Source: Soonwooa sp.
Lineage (GTDB): Bacteria > Bacteroidota > Bacteroidia > Flavobacteriales > Weeksellaceae
NCBI RefSeq assembly: GCF_030151385.1
Contig: NZ_JASLDS010000029.1
Coordinates: forward strand, 1-64,000
Reading direction: 5' to 3'
DNA: 64,000 nucleotides
A program made the position numbers and the translations under genes. The notes beneath the pieces were generated by a model. The model worked only from the letters and a program-made list of their open reading frames with translations. It made no database searches and had not been told where the DNA came from. This document shows, in pieces, positions 42,864 through 52,119 of the stretch (its first letter is position 1; each line of letters starts with the position of its first letter).

Positions 42864-45521
42864 TTATTTTCTTCGAGAGTCTTTAACCCAGTTAGATAAT
42901 TTTTGATTAAATGAAGTTTCATTTTTTAAATCTTCCAAATTAAGATGCATTCTGTAACACCAATAATATGGAAAAATAGCAGGATTATTAATACGATCGT
43001 TTTCCATATTTTCATTAACAAGTTTTTGATCCGTCCCTAGCAAATCCTGAATTGGGAATATTGCTAACATTGCATTACTAGCCAAGTGTTGCTTAATTAT
43101 TTCTTCCGAAAACTCTGGCAACAAATCCCAAGGCGCAGTGCCATATTGCTTAAAATACTGGTTAAAAAAAGTCTGTGTTAAATTGCGATCTTCATGCCAC
43201 CATTGTCGCAAGGTAGAACTGTCATGCGTTGAAGTTGTAACCACATTAAGGTAAGCTGCACTACGAGGATCATAAAAGGAATTCTTTCCAAATAACATTC
43301 TTTGGACTTTCATACCCAAAATCGCTAACTCATCCATAACAACTGGCACTGAATCAGGTACAAATCCTAAATCCTCACCACAAATCAACATCTTAGTAGC
43401 ACTCAACAAAGTTGGAAGTTTTTCCATGGCACTTTTATACCATAAAACATCTTGACGGACATAAAAGTAATCATGATAAATCTCCGCTAACTTTATTCGA
43501 TCCCATTCTGGTAAATCTGCAAACGACAATGTTTTTTCCATATTAAACCTTGGATGATAAACATTTTTACTATCTTCAGTTGTCTCAATAATAAACAAAA
43601 CATTAGCTGCCAAGGCGAGAAGTTTTTCTTCCTTCCAATCCCAAGATTGTTTTTTAAAACTTTCACTAAGCTTTCGTTGGGTATCGAATTCTGATTTAAA
43701 CTTATAACGTCCGTTAGAATTTAATTCAAAAAAATGAGATTTAACAACTTCCGAATCTTCACCAAAAGTACGTTCCAAAATAATTTCTGTAATGTAAGGT
43801 TTACAAAAACGATCTTCATCAAAATCGATATGATTGGCTTTTAACTCTTCATTGGAAATCGGAATAGCAGGATAAAAATATCCCAAAACACTTTGCGTTG
43901 CTTCTATTGGGATTCTCCAAATTCTAAAAAAGCCTAGAATATGATCAATTCTCATCGCATCAAAATAACGCTCCAAAGCTGCAAAACGCTTTTTCCACCA
44001 AGCATAATTATCGAGCTTCATGGCTTCCCAATTATAAGTTGGAAATTCCCAATTTTGCCCCAACTCAGTAAATAAATCAGGTGGTGCACCAGCTTGGAAG
44101 TTTAATCCGAATAATTCTGGCATCGTCCAAGCGTCAACACTATAACGGAAGATGCCTATTGGCAAATCACCTTTAAAAGAAATCCCTAAACTATGAGCAT
44201 AATTAACAGCCTCTGTCAATTGCAGATGCAATTGATATTGTACCCAAACATGCAACATCACCGAAGAATAATCTTTATGTTTAGGATCAAACATCATTGC
44301 AATTTTACCAGCTACATAACGTTTGTGTGTCTTCCAGTCATTAAAATTCGGCGTTTTGTATCGATCTCTCAAAACACAAAAAGCAGCATAAGGAATCAAC
44401 CAATCTTGTTGCTCTTTATAAAAAGCTTTAAAAGCTTTATCCTTGAGAATCGCTGATGCATATTCTTTATAGATTTTACTGATAATTTTCCATTTTTCAG
44501 AAATTACGCGCTCATAATCGACATTTAATTTTTGATTTAATTCAGATTTCAAAGCATTAAAAGCTTCCAAATCTGCCTTTGCAATTGGAAAATCCAAAGC
44601 ATCAACACGCAAATACTGTGGATGCAAAGCATAAACCGAAATAGCTGCATAAGGATAACTGTCAGTCCATTTATGATTGGCTGTGGTATCATTAATTGGT
44701 AAAATCTGAATAATTGATAAATCTGTAGATTTTGACCAATCTGCCAAAAGTTTTAAATCCGAAAACTCTCCAACGCCAAAACCCTCATCCGACCTCAAAG
44801 AAAATATCGGAACTGCCACACCAGCAGCATGCCAAAGCCGCGCATCATCAAATACAAAATAATGGTCAGCGTTAACATTGAGAAGTTCAGAATTAAAATT
44901 GGGTGATGCTAATCTATTGGCACCCGATTCGATGAAAACTACTTTCTTGGTTACATCATCGTAGATACCATATTTATATTCAAAATCTTGTTGAGAAAAA
45001 ACCTCTACGCCAATTTCCCAAATACCATAATCAACTTCCTTAAGCGCCAATGCTTCATTATATTGCCAAGCGCCTAACTCAGGAATACTTCCAATTAATA
45101 AAATCTTCCAATTAGGATTGTATAGAGGCGCTTCGATTCTGAAAAGATGGCTGTGTTTTTTTCGGACATTAGTTTTCTCAGGAACAAAATCTTTCTTTTT
45201 GTTTCTAAAAACTTTGTTGTTGAGATAATTCTCAGGAAAGTTCTTGTTATTCCAAGTGTCAAAAATCTGATATTCTTTGAAACTATATCCCAAATGCAAT
45301 TGATGAGGAACAATCTCTTCGTGACAAAGCTGATTATCCTTATCCCAAACCTGATATTTGTAAGAAATTTCTTTTGAAAAATAATCGACTTCTCCTTGCC
45401 AAATAAAAGTATTTTCACCATGAAGATTATGAGATTTCCAAAGAGAATCTTTCATTAGAACTTGTAAAACGAGACGCTCACCAAGTTTGGTTTCATATTT
45501 AATTTTAAAATAGAGTTTCAT
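42864..45521 (-). CDS. malQ: 4-alpha-glucanotransferase (amylomaltase, GH77) with N-terminal starch-binding modules
   Basis: 885 residues from ATG 45521. Two CBM20-like beta domains (about 1-105 and 125-230; e.g. LLIGSIPELGAWQYNEALAL) precede the GH77 barrel. Catalytic elements are the nucleophile Asp in AMRIDHILGFFRIW, the acid/base Glu in ICGEDLGFVPDSV and the stabilising Asp in TSTHDSSTLRQWW. The enzyme transfers alpha-1,4-glucan segments between malto-oligosaccharides or glycogen; in plants the same CBM20-GH77 architecture is DPE2. Bacteroidota commonly have this long form. Monocistronic here with its own terminator. Confidence 0.94.
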   Translation of the reverse strand: MKLYFKIKYETKLGERLVLQVLMKDSLWKSHNLHGENTFIWQGEVDYFSKEISYKYQVWDKDNQLCHEEIVPHQLHLGYSFKEYQIFDTWNNKNFPENYLNNKVFRNKKKDFVPEKTNVRKKHSHLFRIEAPLYNPNWKILLIGSIPELGAWQYNEALALKEVDYGIWEIGVEVFSQQDFEYKYGIYDDVTKKVVFIESGANRLASPNFNSELLNVNADHYFVFDDARLWHAAGVAVPIFSLRSDEGFGVGEFSDLKLLADWSKSTDLSIIQILPINDTTANHKWTDSYPYAAISVYALHPQYLRVDALDFPIAKADLEAFNALKSELNQKLNVDYERVISEKWKIISKIYKEYASAILKDKAFKAFYKEQQDWLIPYAAFCVLRDRYKTPNFNDWKTHKRYVAGKIAMMFDPKHKDYSSVMLHVWVQYQLHLQLTEAVNYAHSLGISFKGDLPIGIFRYSVDAWTMPELFGLNFQAGAPPDLFTELGQNWEFPTYNWEAMKLDNYAWWKKRFAALERYFDAMRIDHILGFFRIWRIPIEATQSVLGYFYPAIPISNEELKANHIDFDEDRFCKPYITEIILERTFGEDSEVVKSHFFELNSNGRYKFKSEFDTQRKLSESFKKQSWDWKEEKLLALAANVLFIIETTEDSKNVYHPRFNMEKTLSFADLPEWDRIKLAEIYHDYFYVRQDVLWYKSAMEKLPTLLSATKMLICGEDLGFVPDSVPVVMDELAILGMKVQRMLFGKNSFYDPRSAAYLNVVTTSTHDSSTLRQWWHEDRNLTQTFFNQYFKQYGTAPWDLLPEFSEEIIKQHLASNAMLAIFPIQDLLGTDQKLVNENMENDRINNPAIFPYYWCYRMHLNLEDLKNETSFNQKLSNWVKDSRRK

Positions 45522-45610
45522 CAAAAATGTATTTGTTTAAAGTAAAAATCAAACTTTAGCCAATGCAATTTAATGAAAATAAGCAATTTAGAAAATACAA
45601 AAACTCTAGA

Positions 45611-46384
45611 TTAATCTTTTTTAATACGTTTTAGAAATTCGGGAATATGTTTTTCCATGGTAACAATCAATCCGCCTTCATTTCGGGCTTTTACATAACG
45701 CGCAACTTCGGGATCTGCCATGATAAAATTTAAAAATGCGTTAACCTGATCTTTAGGAATCTCAGCGCTTTCGAAATAGGAAGCATCTATCCTAGTTCTG
45801 ATCCACCTCATATCATCTTGAGAATCCTCATAACGATAAAGCGTCTTCATTTGTCGCGACCTTCCAGATAAAACTTTATACAATCCATCGATATTGAGCT
45901 TAGCTGTCAATAAAGGCAACAAAACATCATTTACCATTTCTGGTGCTTTTTCACGAGGTTTCTCTGGAGGTTTTGGCGTACCAACTTCCCTACGGAGACG
46001 TTCCGCACTGTCGTCTGTTTTCAATCTATTAGCATCATCGATTTTTCCTGTCACCTTTATGTTGGACACTGTAACTTCTTCGATTTCTTCAAGTGATTTA
46101 ACCAATGTAACAACATAAGTTTTGCCTGCTTCCGCATTAATCGTTTGCCGATCGTAATGATCTTTTAAAACTCGAATCGTTTGACCTGCCTCCGCTGCCA
46201 CAAAAAACTCACCGACATTGTTAGTATAAGACTTCTTGCCTGTAACAGTGTTGACCAGCATAGCATTTGGAACTCGATAGCCATTCTCTGTCTGAACAAT
46301 ACCAGAAATCTGATTTTGCCCAAATATTAAATTCGAAAAAATGAATAGAAAAAATAAAAGTAGTCTCAAATAGTTTTTTTTCAA
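45611..46384 (-). CDS. Secreted protein with a carboxypeptidase-regulatory-like domain
   Basis: 257 residues. The signal peptide (LRLLLFFLFIFSNLIFGQ) is followed by a CarboxypepD_reg-like beta sandwich (NQISGIVQTENGYRVPNAMLVNTVTGKKSYTNNVGEFFVAAEAGQTIRV, about 24-75), an alpha-helical middle (RLRREVGTPKPPEKPREKAPE) and an acidic-basic end. The start is TTG at 46384, as no ATG exists upstream before a stop and the first internal Met would remove the signal peptide. Such domains decorate outer-membrane and surface proteins; the specific function is unknown. Separate from pyk by a terminator. Confidence 0.82.
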   Translation of the reverse strand: MKKNYLRLLLFFLFIFSNLIFGQNQISGIVQTENGYRVPNAMLVNTVTGKKSYTNNVGEFFVAAEAGQTIRVLKDHYDRQTINAEAGKTYVVTLVKSLEEIEEVTVSNIKVTGKIDDANRLKTDDSAERLRREVGTPKPPEKPREKAPEMVNDVLLPLLTAKLNIDGLYKVLSGRSRQMKTLYRYEDSQDDMRWIRTRIDASYFESAEIPKDQVNAFLNFIMADPEVARYVKARNEGGLIVTMEKHIPEFLKRIKKD

Positions 46385-46451
46385 AAATAAAACTTTGAGT
46401 AATATCTAAAACAACTTTAACGCGGATTAACGTGCTTTAGGATATTTTAAG

Positions 46452-46476
46452 AAAAAAGCCCCAAAATTGGGGCTTT
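46452..46476 (-). terminator. Terminator of the acpP-pyk operon
   Basis: On the minus strand AAAGCCCC-aatttt-GGGGCTTT plus a T run starts 4 bp after the pyk stop. Confidence 0.93.
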
Positions 46477-46479
46477 AAT

Positions 46480-47925
46480 TTATATTGTTGTTAATCTCAA
46501 CGTATTGGTTTTTCCACCATAATGTACTGGCATCGCATTGAGGTTGATAACGAAATCACCTTGCTCTACGAAACCATAATTATGTGCTAACATATTAACC
46601 TGAATTACCGTCTCATCCGTAGATTTTTGCATATCGTAATAGAAAGCTCTAACACCCCAAAGTAGATTTAGCATTGTAATAACGCGTCTATTAGAACTAA
46701 ATACGATAATATGTGCATCTGGTCTGTGTGCCGAAATTTGGAAAGCTGTATAACCTGAAGAAGTCAAAGTAATAATTGCTTCTGCTCCAGAATTTCTAAC
46801 AATATCAACTGCCGAACGACAAACCATATCTGTTACAAAACGGTCATCAACACAATTGATTTTTTCTTCTAAAGGCACATTCTGTTTTGCGTAAAGATGT
46901 GTCGTTTCAGTTGTTTTAACAATCTTCGTCATATTTTTGATAACGTCAACTGGATATTTACCAACAGAAGTTTCTCCTGATAGCATCACACAATCTGCGC
47001 CATCCATCACCGAGTTTGCAACGTCATTAACTTCTGCTCTTGTTGGTGTAAGACTTGTAATCATCGTTTCCATCATTTGCGTCGCAATGATAACAGGCTT
47101 AGAATACAATCTCGCTTTATGCACCAAGTTTTTCTGAATAACTGGAACTTGCTCCATCGGAACTTCAACACCAAGATCTCCACGAGCAACCATCAATCCA
47201 TCACACTCGATAAGGATTTCGTCAATATTTCTAACACCTTCTGGCTTTTCAATTTTCGCGATAATTGGTGTTTTAAGATTGTTGGTTGGATGGTTTTCTA
47301 TTAAAACTTTTAAATCTTTAATATCTTGTGCATGACGAACGAATGACAATGCAATCCAATCAAACTCCAAATCTAACATAAAGTTAGCATCTTCGATATC
47401 CTTTTCCGTTAAGGCAGGAAGCGAAACATTTGTGTTAGGAAGATTAACCCCTTTTTTAGAACTCAAAGGTCCACCTTGGATGGTTTTAGCTTTAACTGTA
47501 TCTTTCTCGTTGGTTTCGATAACTTCTAAAACTAACTTACCATCATCAATAAGGATTCTTTCTCCAACTTTAACATCTTGAGGAAACTTCTCATAAGTCA
47601 TATAGACCTTTGTAGAATCGCCTTCAACTTTTTCGTTTGTAAAAGTTAAAACGTCACCAGGATTAAGGAAAGAACCTTCCTTAACAACACCAACACGAAG
47701 TTTTGGACCTTGTAAATCTCCAAGAATAGCCACAGAATAGCCATATTCTTGGTTAATCTCACGAATCATTTCTACATTTCGTTTTACCAAATCGTAGTCG
47801 GCATGTGAGAAATTTATTCTGAAAACATCAACACCCGCTTTCACCATTTGGATCATAACATCTTTATCGGATGATGCTGGTCCTAGTGTAGCGATGATTT
47901 TCGTCTTTTTTAAATTCTTATTCAT
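46480..47925 (-). CDS. pyk: Pyruvate kinase
   Basis: 481 residues; converts phosphoenolpyruvate and ADP to pyruvate and ATP in glycolysis. Visible are the N-terminal KKTKIIATLGPASSD, the catalytic-Lys motif TPIIAKIEKPEGVRNIDEI, the DGLMVARGDLGVEVPMEQV segment, TRAEVNDVANSVMDGADCVMLSGETSVGKYP, and the C-terminal regulatory domain (about 350-481). It is the last gene of the minus-strand acpP-fabF-rnc-IPExxxVDY-pyk operon, overlapping the preceding gene by 8 bp, an arrangement well known from flavobacteria. Confidence 0.97.
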   Translation of the reverse strand: MNKNLKKTKIIATLGPASSDKDVMIQMVKAGVDVFRINFSHADYDLVKRNVEMIREINQEYGYSVAILGDLQGPKLRVGVVKEGSFLNPGDVLTFTNEKVEGDSTKVYMTYEKFPQDVKVGERILIDDGKLVLEVIETNEKDTVKAKTIQGGPLSSKKGVNLPNTNVSLPALTEKDIEDANFMLDLEFDWIALSFVRHAQDIKDLKVLIENHPTNNLKTPIIAKIEKPEGVRNIDEILIECDGLMVARGDLGVEVPMEQVPVIQKNLVHKARLYSKPVIIATQMMETMITSLTPTRAEVNDVANSVMDGADCVMLSGETSVGKYPVDVIKNMTKIVKTTETTHLYAKQNVPLEEKINCVDDRFVTDMVCRSAVDIVRNSGAEAIITLTSSGYTAFQISAHRPDAHIIVFSSNRRVITMLNLLWGVRAFYYDMQKSTDETVIQVNMLAHNYGFVEQGDFVINLNAMPVHYGGKTNTLRLTTI

Positions 47926-48388
47926 AATATTGAATTATTTGATAGAGCTCAGTATCCGCAGACAACTCAAACTCTTGTATTGGAAAGAACAATTTTTCCG
48001 GCAGCAAAATTACTGAAAAATCTGCAAATGAATCTGATGATTTAACAATATAGTCAACATCATGCTGATCATTTAATAGAAATTTCACATCTTCTTCATC
48101 TTGAAAAAGCTGACTTTGTTCTTTTTTAATTTCCGTAAAAACAGATTTGTTAGAGACAAGTTTCCAACAATTTTTGTTAGACTTGTCATAAGCTTCGAAA
48201 CATTCGAAATGATAATCATTGTACACACCGTGCAGAACAATATCTGTTGCTCTTTTTAGGTTAAATGTGTTATGATTATTAAGGTGATAAAAAACTTCTG
48301 AATGTGGCAAATTACTAGCAATACGCATCAATCCAACCTCGATGCATTCCTCTTCTTCAAAATCAAGAAATAGTTTTTTGCTTTTCAA
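47918..48388 (-). CDS. IPExxxVDY family protein, motif variant
   Basis: 156 residues. It sits between rnc and pyk, exactly where flavobacterial 'IPExxxVDY family' proteins are found, and has the acidic/aromatic composition of that family (LFLDFEEEECIEVGLMRIASNLPHSEVFYHLN). The naming motif is altered: LNDQHDVDY replaces IPExxxVDY, so only VDY is kept. Function unknown. It overlaps rnc by 26 bp and pyk by 8 bp, so translational coupling is likely. Confidence 0.85.
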   Translation of the reverse strand: MKSKKLFLDFEEEECIEVGLMRIASNLPHSEVFYHLNNHNTFNLKRATDIVLHGVYNDYHFECFEAYDKSNKNCWKLVSNKSVFTEIKKEQSQLFQDEEDVKFLLNDQHDVDYIVKSSDSFADFSVILLPEKLFFPIQEFELSADTELYQIIQYYE

Positions 48389-49130
48389 TGATTTGCTCTT
48401 TTTTATTTAACATATAGAAAGCACGTTGCGCTGCTTTTTCTTCCGCTTTTTTCTTAGAAGATTCCGATGCATTTGCAATCTTATCGTCCTCTAACCAAAC
48501 ATTACAACGGAATGCAATCTGCTTGCCAACTAAATGCTCTTCACAAGTTTCGTATCGTATAGAAAGTTTTTTCTTTTGACTCCACTCTAGCAACAAGCCT
48601 TTGTAACTAATAATTTTGTTTTCGAGTTTGTTAATCTCTTCTGGAGGTAATAACTTTTCCAAAACAATCTTTTTACAAGCTTCATAATCGACATCCAAAA
48701 ATAAGGCGCCGACAAAAGCCTCCAAAAGATTCCCTGCAATATTTTCACTTAAGGTAACACTGTTATCTGCAAAAATAAGCTTAGGCAAACCAAGTTCGTC
48801 TCCGAGTTTATTAAGGTTTTTTCGATTAACAATTTTGGACTTCATCTGTGTAAGAAAACCTTCATTAGCATCAGGATACCTTTGGAACAAATAACACGAA
48901 ATTATCGAACCTAAAACCGAATCACCTAAAAACTCAAGTCTTTCATAGTTTTTCTTCTCAGAATTTCGACCAGATGCTTTCAACGAAAAAGCTTCTCGAA
49001 AGACCTCAAGATTGTTAACCTGATAGCCGACAAGGTTAGTGATTTCCTTTTGAAATTTGGAATCCCTTTGAGAAAGTCCGTTTGTTTTTCTTTTTATTAG
49101 GAATTTAGAAAGTAACTTCTTCAACTCCAT
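48363..49130 (-). CDS. rnc: Ribonuclease III
   Basis: 255 residues; double-strand-specific endoribonuclease that processes rRNA and structured mRNAs. The signature NYERLEFLGDSVLGSIISCYLF (about 60-81) and the second acidic site NLLEAFVGALFLD form the catalytic centre; the C-terminal double-stranded-RNA-binding domain runs from KGLLLEWSQKKKLSIRYE to KKKAEEKAAQRAFYML. Preceded by fabF (6 bp gap) and overlapped by the IPExxxVDY gene. Confidence 0.96.
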   Translation of the reverse strand: MELKKLLSKFLIKRKTNGLSQRDSKFQKEITNLVGYQVNNLEVFREAFSLKASGRNSEKKNYERLEFLGDSVLGSIISCYLFQRYPDANEGFLTQMKSKIVNRKNLNKLGDELGLPKLIFADNSVTLSENIAGNLLEAFVGALFLDVDYEACKKIVLEKLLPPEEINKLENKIISYKGLLLEWSQKKKLSIRYETCEEHLVGKQIAFRCNVWLEDDKIANASESSKKKAEEKAAQRAFYMLNKKEQIIEKQKTIS

Positions 49131-49136
49131 AATAAC

Positions 49137-50384
49137 CTAGATTTTTTTGAAAAGTACACAAGCATTATGTCCTCCGAATCCGAATGTGTTACTCATCGCA
49201 ACATTAACATCCTTTTCGACAGCTTTGTTAAAAGTAAAGTCTAGTCTAGAATCAATCTTTTCATCATCTGTGAAATGATTAATCGTTGGTGGAATCACAC
49301 CATGGATAATGGTTCCAATTGCTGCAATAGCCTCAATAACACCAGCTGCACCCAAAAGGTGACCTGTCATCGACTTGGTAGAATTAAGGTTAATATCATA
49401 AGCGTGCTCACCTAACAATCTTGCAATAGCGCTAGATTCTGCAATATCTCCTAACGGCGTAGATGTACCATGCATATTGATATGGTCTACATCGTTAGCA
49501 GTAAGTCCTGCATCTTCTAAACAATTTTTCATTACAAGATAAGCGCCCAATCCTTCTGGATGTGGTGCCGTCATATGGTGTGCATCTGCACTAAGTCCAC
49601 CACCAGCTAATTCTGCGTAAATCGTTGCGCCTCTTTTAACAGCGTGTTCGTATTCTTCAAGAATGATACAACCTGCACCTTCACCTAATACAAAACCATC
49701 TCTGTCTTTGTCAAAAGGTCTCGAAGCCGTTTTAGGATCATCATTTCTTGTAGAAAGCGCCATCAAAGCGTTGAATCCACCCATACCACTTGCCGTAACT
49801 GCAGCTTCCGATCCACCACACACGATTACATCAGCTTTACCTAGTTGGATAAGCATTCTTGCATCGATAAGTGCGTTAGCCGACGAAGCACACGCCGAAA
49901 CGGTTGTATAGTTAGGACCATGGAATCCAAACTCAATTGAGATATTACCTGGCGTAATATCAGCAATCATTTTAGGAATAAAGAATGGGTTGAATCTAGG
50001 AATGTTTTGAGAATTAGCCCAACCAACAACTTCTGTTTCAAAAGTTTCTAGTCCGCCAATACCTGATCCCCAAATAACACCTACTCTATTTTTGTCAACA
50101 GAATCTTCGATAATACGGCTATGTGCAATCGCTTCGCGCGCTGCAACTTGACCGAATTGTGAGTTTCTGTCCATTTTTTTCGCTTCTTTTTTGTCAAAAT
50201 GATCCAAAGGATTAAAGTTTTTGACTTCGCAAGCGAATTTTGTTTTAAAATTAGTGGAATCAAAAAGAGTAATGGGAGCGGCTCCGCTCTCACCTTTTAC
50301 AAGACTGTCCCAATATTCTTTCGCATTATTTCCTATCGGTGTAATGGCACCAAAACCTGTAACAACTACTCTTTTTAATTCCAT
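49137..50384 (-). CDS. fabF: 3-oxoacyl-ACP synthase II
   Basis: 415 residues; elongating beta-ketoacyl-ACP synthase of type II fatty-acid synthesis, cytosolic. The catalytic triad is visible: Cys in TVSACASSANALIDA (about 165), His in HINMHGTSTPLGD (about 305) and His in SMTGHLLGAAGVIEA (about 340). The N-terminal RVVVTGFGAITPIGN and C-terminal NTFGFGGHNACVLF are typical. It follows acpP by 39 bp, so carrier and condensing enzyme are made together. Confidence 0.97.
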   Translation of the reverse strand: MELKRVVVTGFGAITPIGNNAKEYWDSLVKGESGAAPITLFDSTNFKTKFACEVKNFNPLDHFDKKEAKKMDRNSQFGQVAAREAIAHSRIIEDSVDKNRVGVIWGSGIGGLETFETEVVGWANSQNIPRFNPFFIPKMIADITPGNISIEFGFHGPNYTTVSACASSANALIDARMLIQLGKADVIVCGGSEAAVTASGMGGFNALMALSTRNDDPKTASRPFDKDRDGFVLGEGAGCIILEEYEHAVKRGATIYAELAGGGLSADAHHMTAPHPEGLGAYLVMKNCLEDAGLTANDVDHINMHGTSTPLGDIAESSAIARLLGEHAYDINLNSTKSMTGHLLGAAGVIEAIAAIGTIIHGVIPPTINHFTDDEKIDSRLDFTFNKAVEKDVNVAMSNTFGFGGHNACVLFKKI

Positions 50385-50423
50385 ATAATTTTTTATAATT
50401 TCTAATTAATTCGTTAGAAAATA

Positions 50424-50663
50424 TTATTTGTTAACTACTTCCTCGATATAAGCGATAGCGTGACCTACAGTAGTAATTTTTTCTGCTTGATCATCTGGAA
50501 TCTGAATGTTAAATTCTTTTTCGAATTCCATAATCAATTCTACAGTATCCAAAGAATCTGCTCCTAAATCGTTAGTGAAGCTAGCCTCTGGAGTCACTTC
50601 TGTTTCTTCAACGTCAAGCTTATCAGCGATGATAGCTTTTACTCTTGATGCAATGTCTGACAT
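50424..50663 (-). CDS. acpP: Acyl carrier protein
   Basis: 79 acidic residues with the phosphopantetheine site NDLGADSLDTVELIMEFEKEF, where Ser37 is modified. It carries growing acyl chains for FabF and the other type II enzymes. First gene of the five-gene minus-strand operon ending with pyk, with a -7 promoter element at 50696-50703. Confidence 0.97.
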   Translation of the reverse strand: MSDIASRVKAIIADKLDVEETEVTPEASFTNDLGADSLDTVELIMEFEKEFNIQIPDDQAEKITTVGHAIAYIEEVVNK

Positions 50664-50695
50664 AGTATTTAATTTTAATTAATGTTAATTTGGTG

Positions 50696-50703
50696 CAAAT
50701 ATA
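50696..50703 (-). promoter_or_regulatory. -7 promoter element TATATTTG of the acpP operon
   Basis: An exact TAnnTTTG match on the minus strand, 32 bp before the acpP ATG. No well-spaced -33 is evident. Confidence 0.6.
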
Positions 50704-50866
50704 TAAAAATTCAATTCAAAATAATTAAATTTTATCATCTCAATAGCATAAAAACACAACCAAAAGATTATCAGCGTGTTTAATATTTTGAAACTTTTAT
50801 AATACTAAAGCTACAATAAAATTTTAATAAGGCGATGCTTTTAGTCACAAAAAGTATAATTTTTCC

Positions 50867-50874
50867 TAATTTTG
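50867..50874 (+). promoter_or_regulatory. -7 promoter element TAATTTTG before folE
   Basis: An exact TAnnTTTG match, 23 bp before the folE ATG. Confidence 0.6.
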
Positions 50875-50897
50875 CTTATTATAATTAGTTTTTAGAA

Positions 50898-51563
50898 ATG
50901 ACGGAACATTTTGATAATGACGATGACCTTTTCACAGGTAAAGAACATACACCACTTCGAGAAGATGCTTTTGCACTAAGTCCAGACGAAAAAATTGAAA
51001 AAATCCAAGGACTTTTTGGGGAGATTATGCAAACTTTGGGACTTGACATGACAGACGACTCTCTAAAAGATTCGCCAAAGCGTGTTGCCAAAATGTATGT
51101 CAATGAAATTTTCGGAGGTCTTCTTCCTGAGAACAAACCTGGTATTTCGACTTTTTCTAACAAATACAAATACCGTCAAATGCTTGTTGAAAAAGACATT
51201 ACGGTATACTCTTTCTGCGAACATCATTTTTTACCGATTATTGGTCGTGCGCACGTCGCGTACATCTCTAATGGTGAAGTGATTGGTCTTTCCAAGATTA
51301 ATAGAATTGTAGATTATTACGCAAAAAGACCACAAGTGCAAGAACGATTAACCATGCAAATTGTGGATGCTTTAAAGCTGGCTTTAGGAACAAAAGATGT
51401 CGCTTGTATCATCGATGCAAAACATCTTTGCGTTAATTGCCGTGGCATTAAAGACACAGCGAGTTCAACAATTACAGCAGAATTAAGTGGCATATTCCGT
51501 ACTAATCCAATCACGCGTCAAGAGTTCTTACATTATGTAGGAAGTCATGCAAAGTTAGATTAA
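50898..51563 (+). CDS. folE: GTP cyclohydrolase I
   Basis: 221 residues; converts GTP to dihydroneopterin triphosphate, the first step to folate. The zinc and catalytic motifs are complete: SFCEHHFLPIIGRAHVAYISN (Cys, His) and KHLCVNCRGIKDTASST (second Cys). The core is KINRIVDYYAKRPQVQERLT. The first 30 residues are acidic and variable. The gene is followed after 1 bp by the DinB-like gene, so the two are probably translated from one mRNA, perhaps with cysS. Confidence 0.97.
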   Translation: MTEHFDNDDDLFTGKEHTPLREDAFALSPDEKIEKIQGLFGEIMQTLGLDMTDDSLKDSPKRVAKMYVNEIFGGLLPENKPGISTFSNKYKYRQMLVEKDITVYSFCEHHFLPIIGRAHVAYISNGEVIGLSKINRIVDYYAKRPQVQERLTMQIVDALKLALGTKDVACIIDAKHLCVNCRGIKDTASSTITAELSGIFRTNPITRQEFLHYVGSHAKLD

Positions 51564-51564
51564 G

Positions 51565-51996
51565 ATGGATTTTCAAATCTTAAAAAATATTGTTGAAGAG
51601 CAAACTTTGCGTTTTAATTCCATTACAGAAAAGGATTGGAATTTTAAAATAGCGGATAATAAATGGTCAAAAAAAGAAATCCTTGGACATCTTTGTGACA
51701 GCGCATTTACCAATATTAGGAGATTTGTCATAACACAATATAAAGAAAACGAAAATATCGTCTATGATCAAAATGCTTGGGTAAAAGCGCAGAATTATCA
51801 GAATATTCCAATTGAAAACATCGTCAATCTTTGGAAAGCTTTGAACTTGCAAATCGTCAACGTTGTTGAAAATATCCCAGAAGAATTTTTATTAAAAACT
51901 TGTGACACTTCAAAAAATGAACAAAGAATTGTAACTTTAGAGTTTTTGATACAAGATTATATTGATCATCTTAACCATCATCTAGAACATATTTAA
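51565..51996 (+). CDS. DinB-like metal-binding protein
   Basis: 143 residues of the DinB/YfiT fold: the helical bundle has NKWSKKEILGHLCDSAFTNIRRF with the first metal His, and the C-terminal QDYIDHLNHHLEHI with the other histidines. Members include thiol-dependent transferases and damage-induced proteins; the exact reaction is unknown. It starts directly after folE. Confidence 0.85.
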   Translation: MDFQILKNIVEEQTLRFNSITEKDWNFKIADNKWSKKEILGHLCDSAFTNIRRFVITQYKENENIVYDQNAWVKAQNYQNIPIENIVNLWKALNLQIVNVVENIPEEFLLKTCDTSKNEQRIVTLEFLIQDYIDHLNHHLEHI

Positions 51997-51998
51997 TA

Positions 51999-52058
51999 AT
52001 GATAAAATTCAAAAAAGTATTAAGTAAAATTTTCATCACGACAATTATTTGTTGTTGA
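51999..52058 (+). CDS. Possible 19-residue lipoprotein-signal remnant
   Basis: The frame reads MIKFKKVLSKIFITTIICC and then a TGA. The residues look like the basic and hydrophobic parts of a signal peptide ending at a Cys, as in a lipoprotein, but the frame stops there and does not resume. It is either the start of a decayed gene or chance; no ribosomal or expression evidence is available. Confidence 0.2.
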   Translation: MIKFKKVLSKIFITTIICC

Positions 52059-52119
52059 GGAAATTTCACGTTAAAACAATCACTATTTTTTTGAATTTAA
52101 AATCTTTTAAAACTAAACA

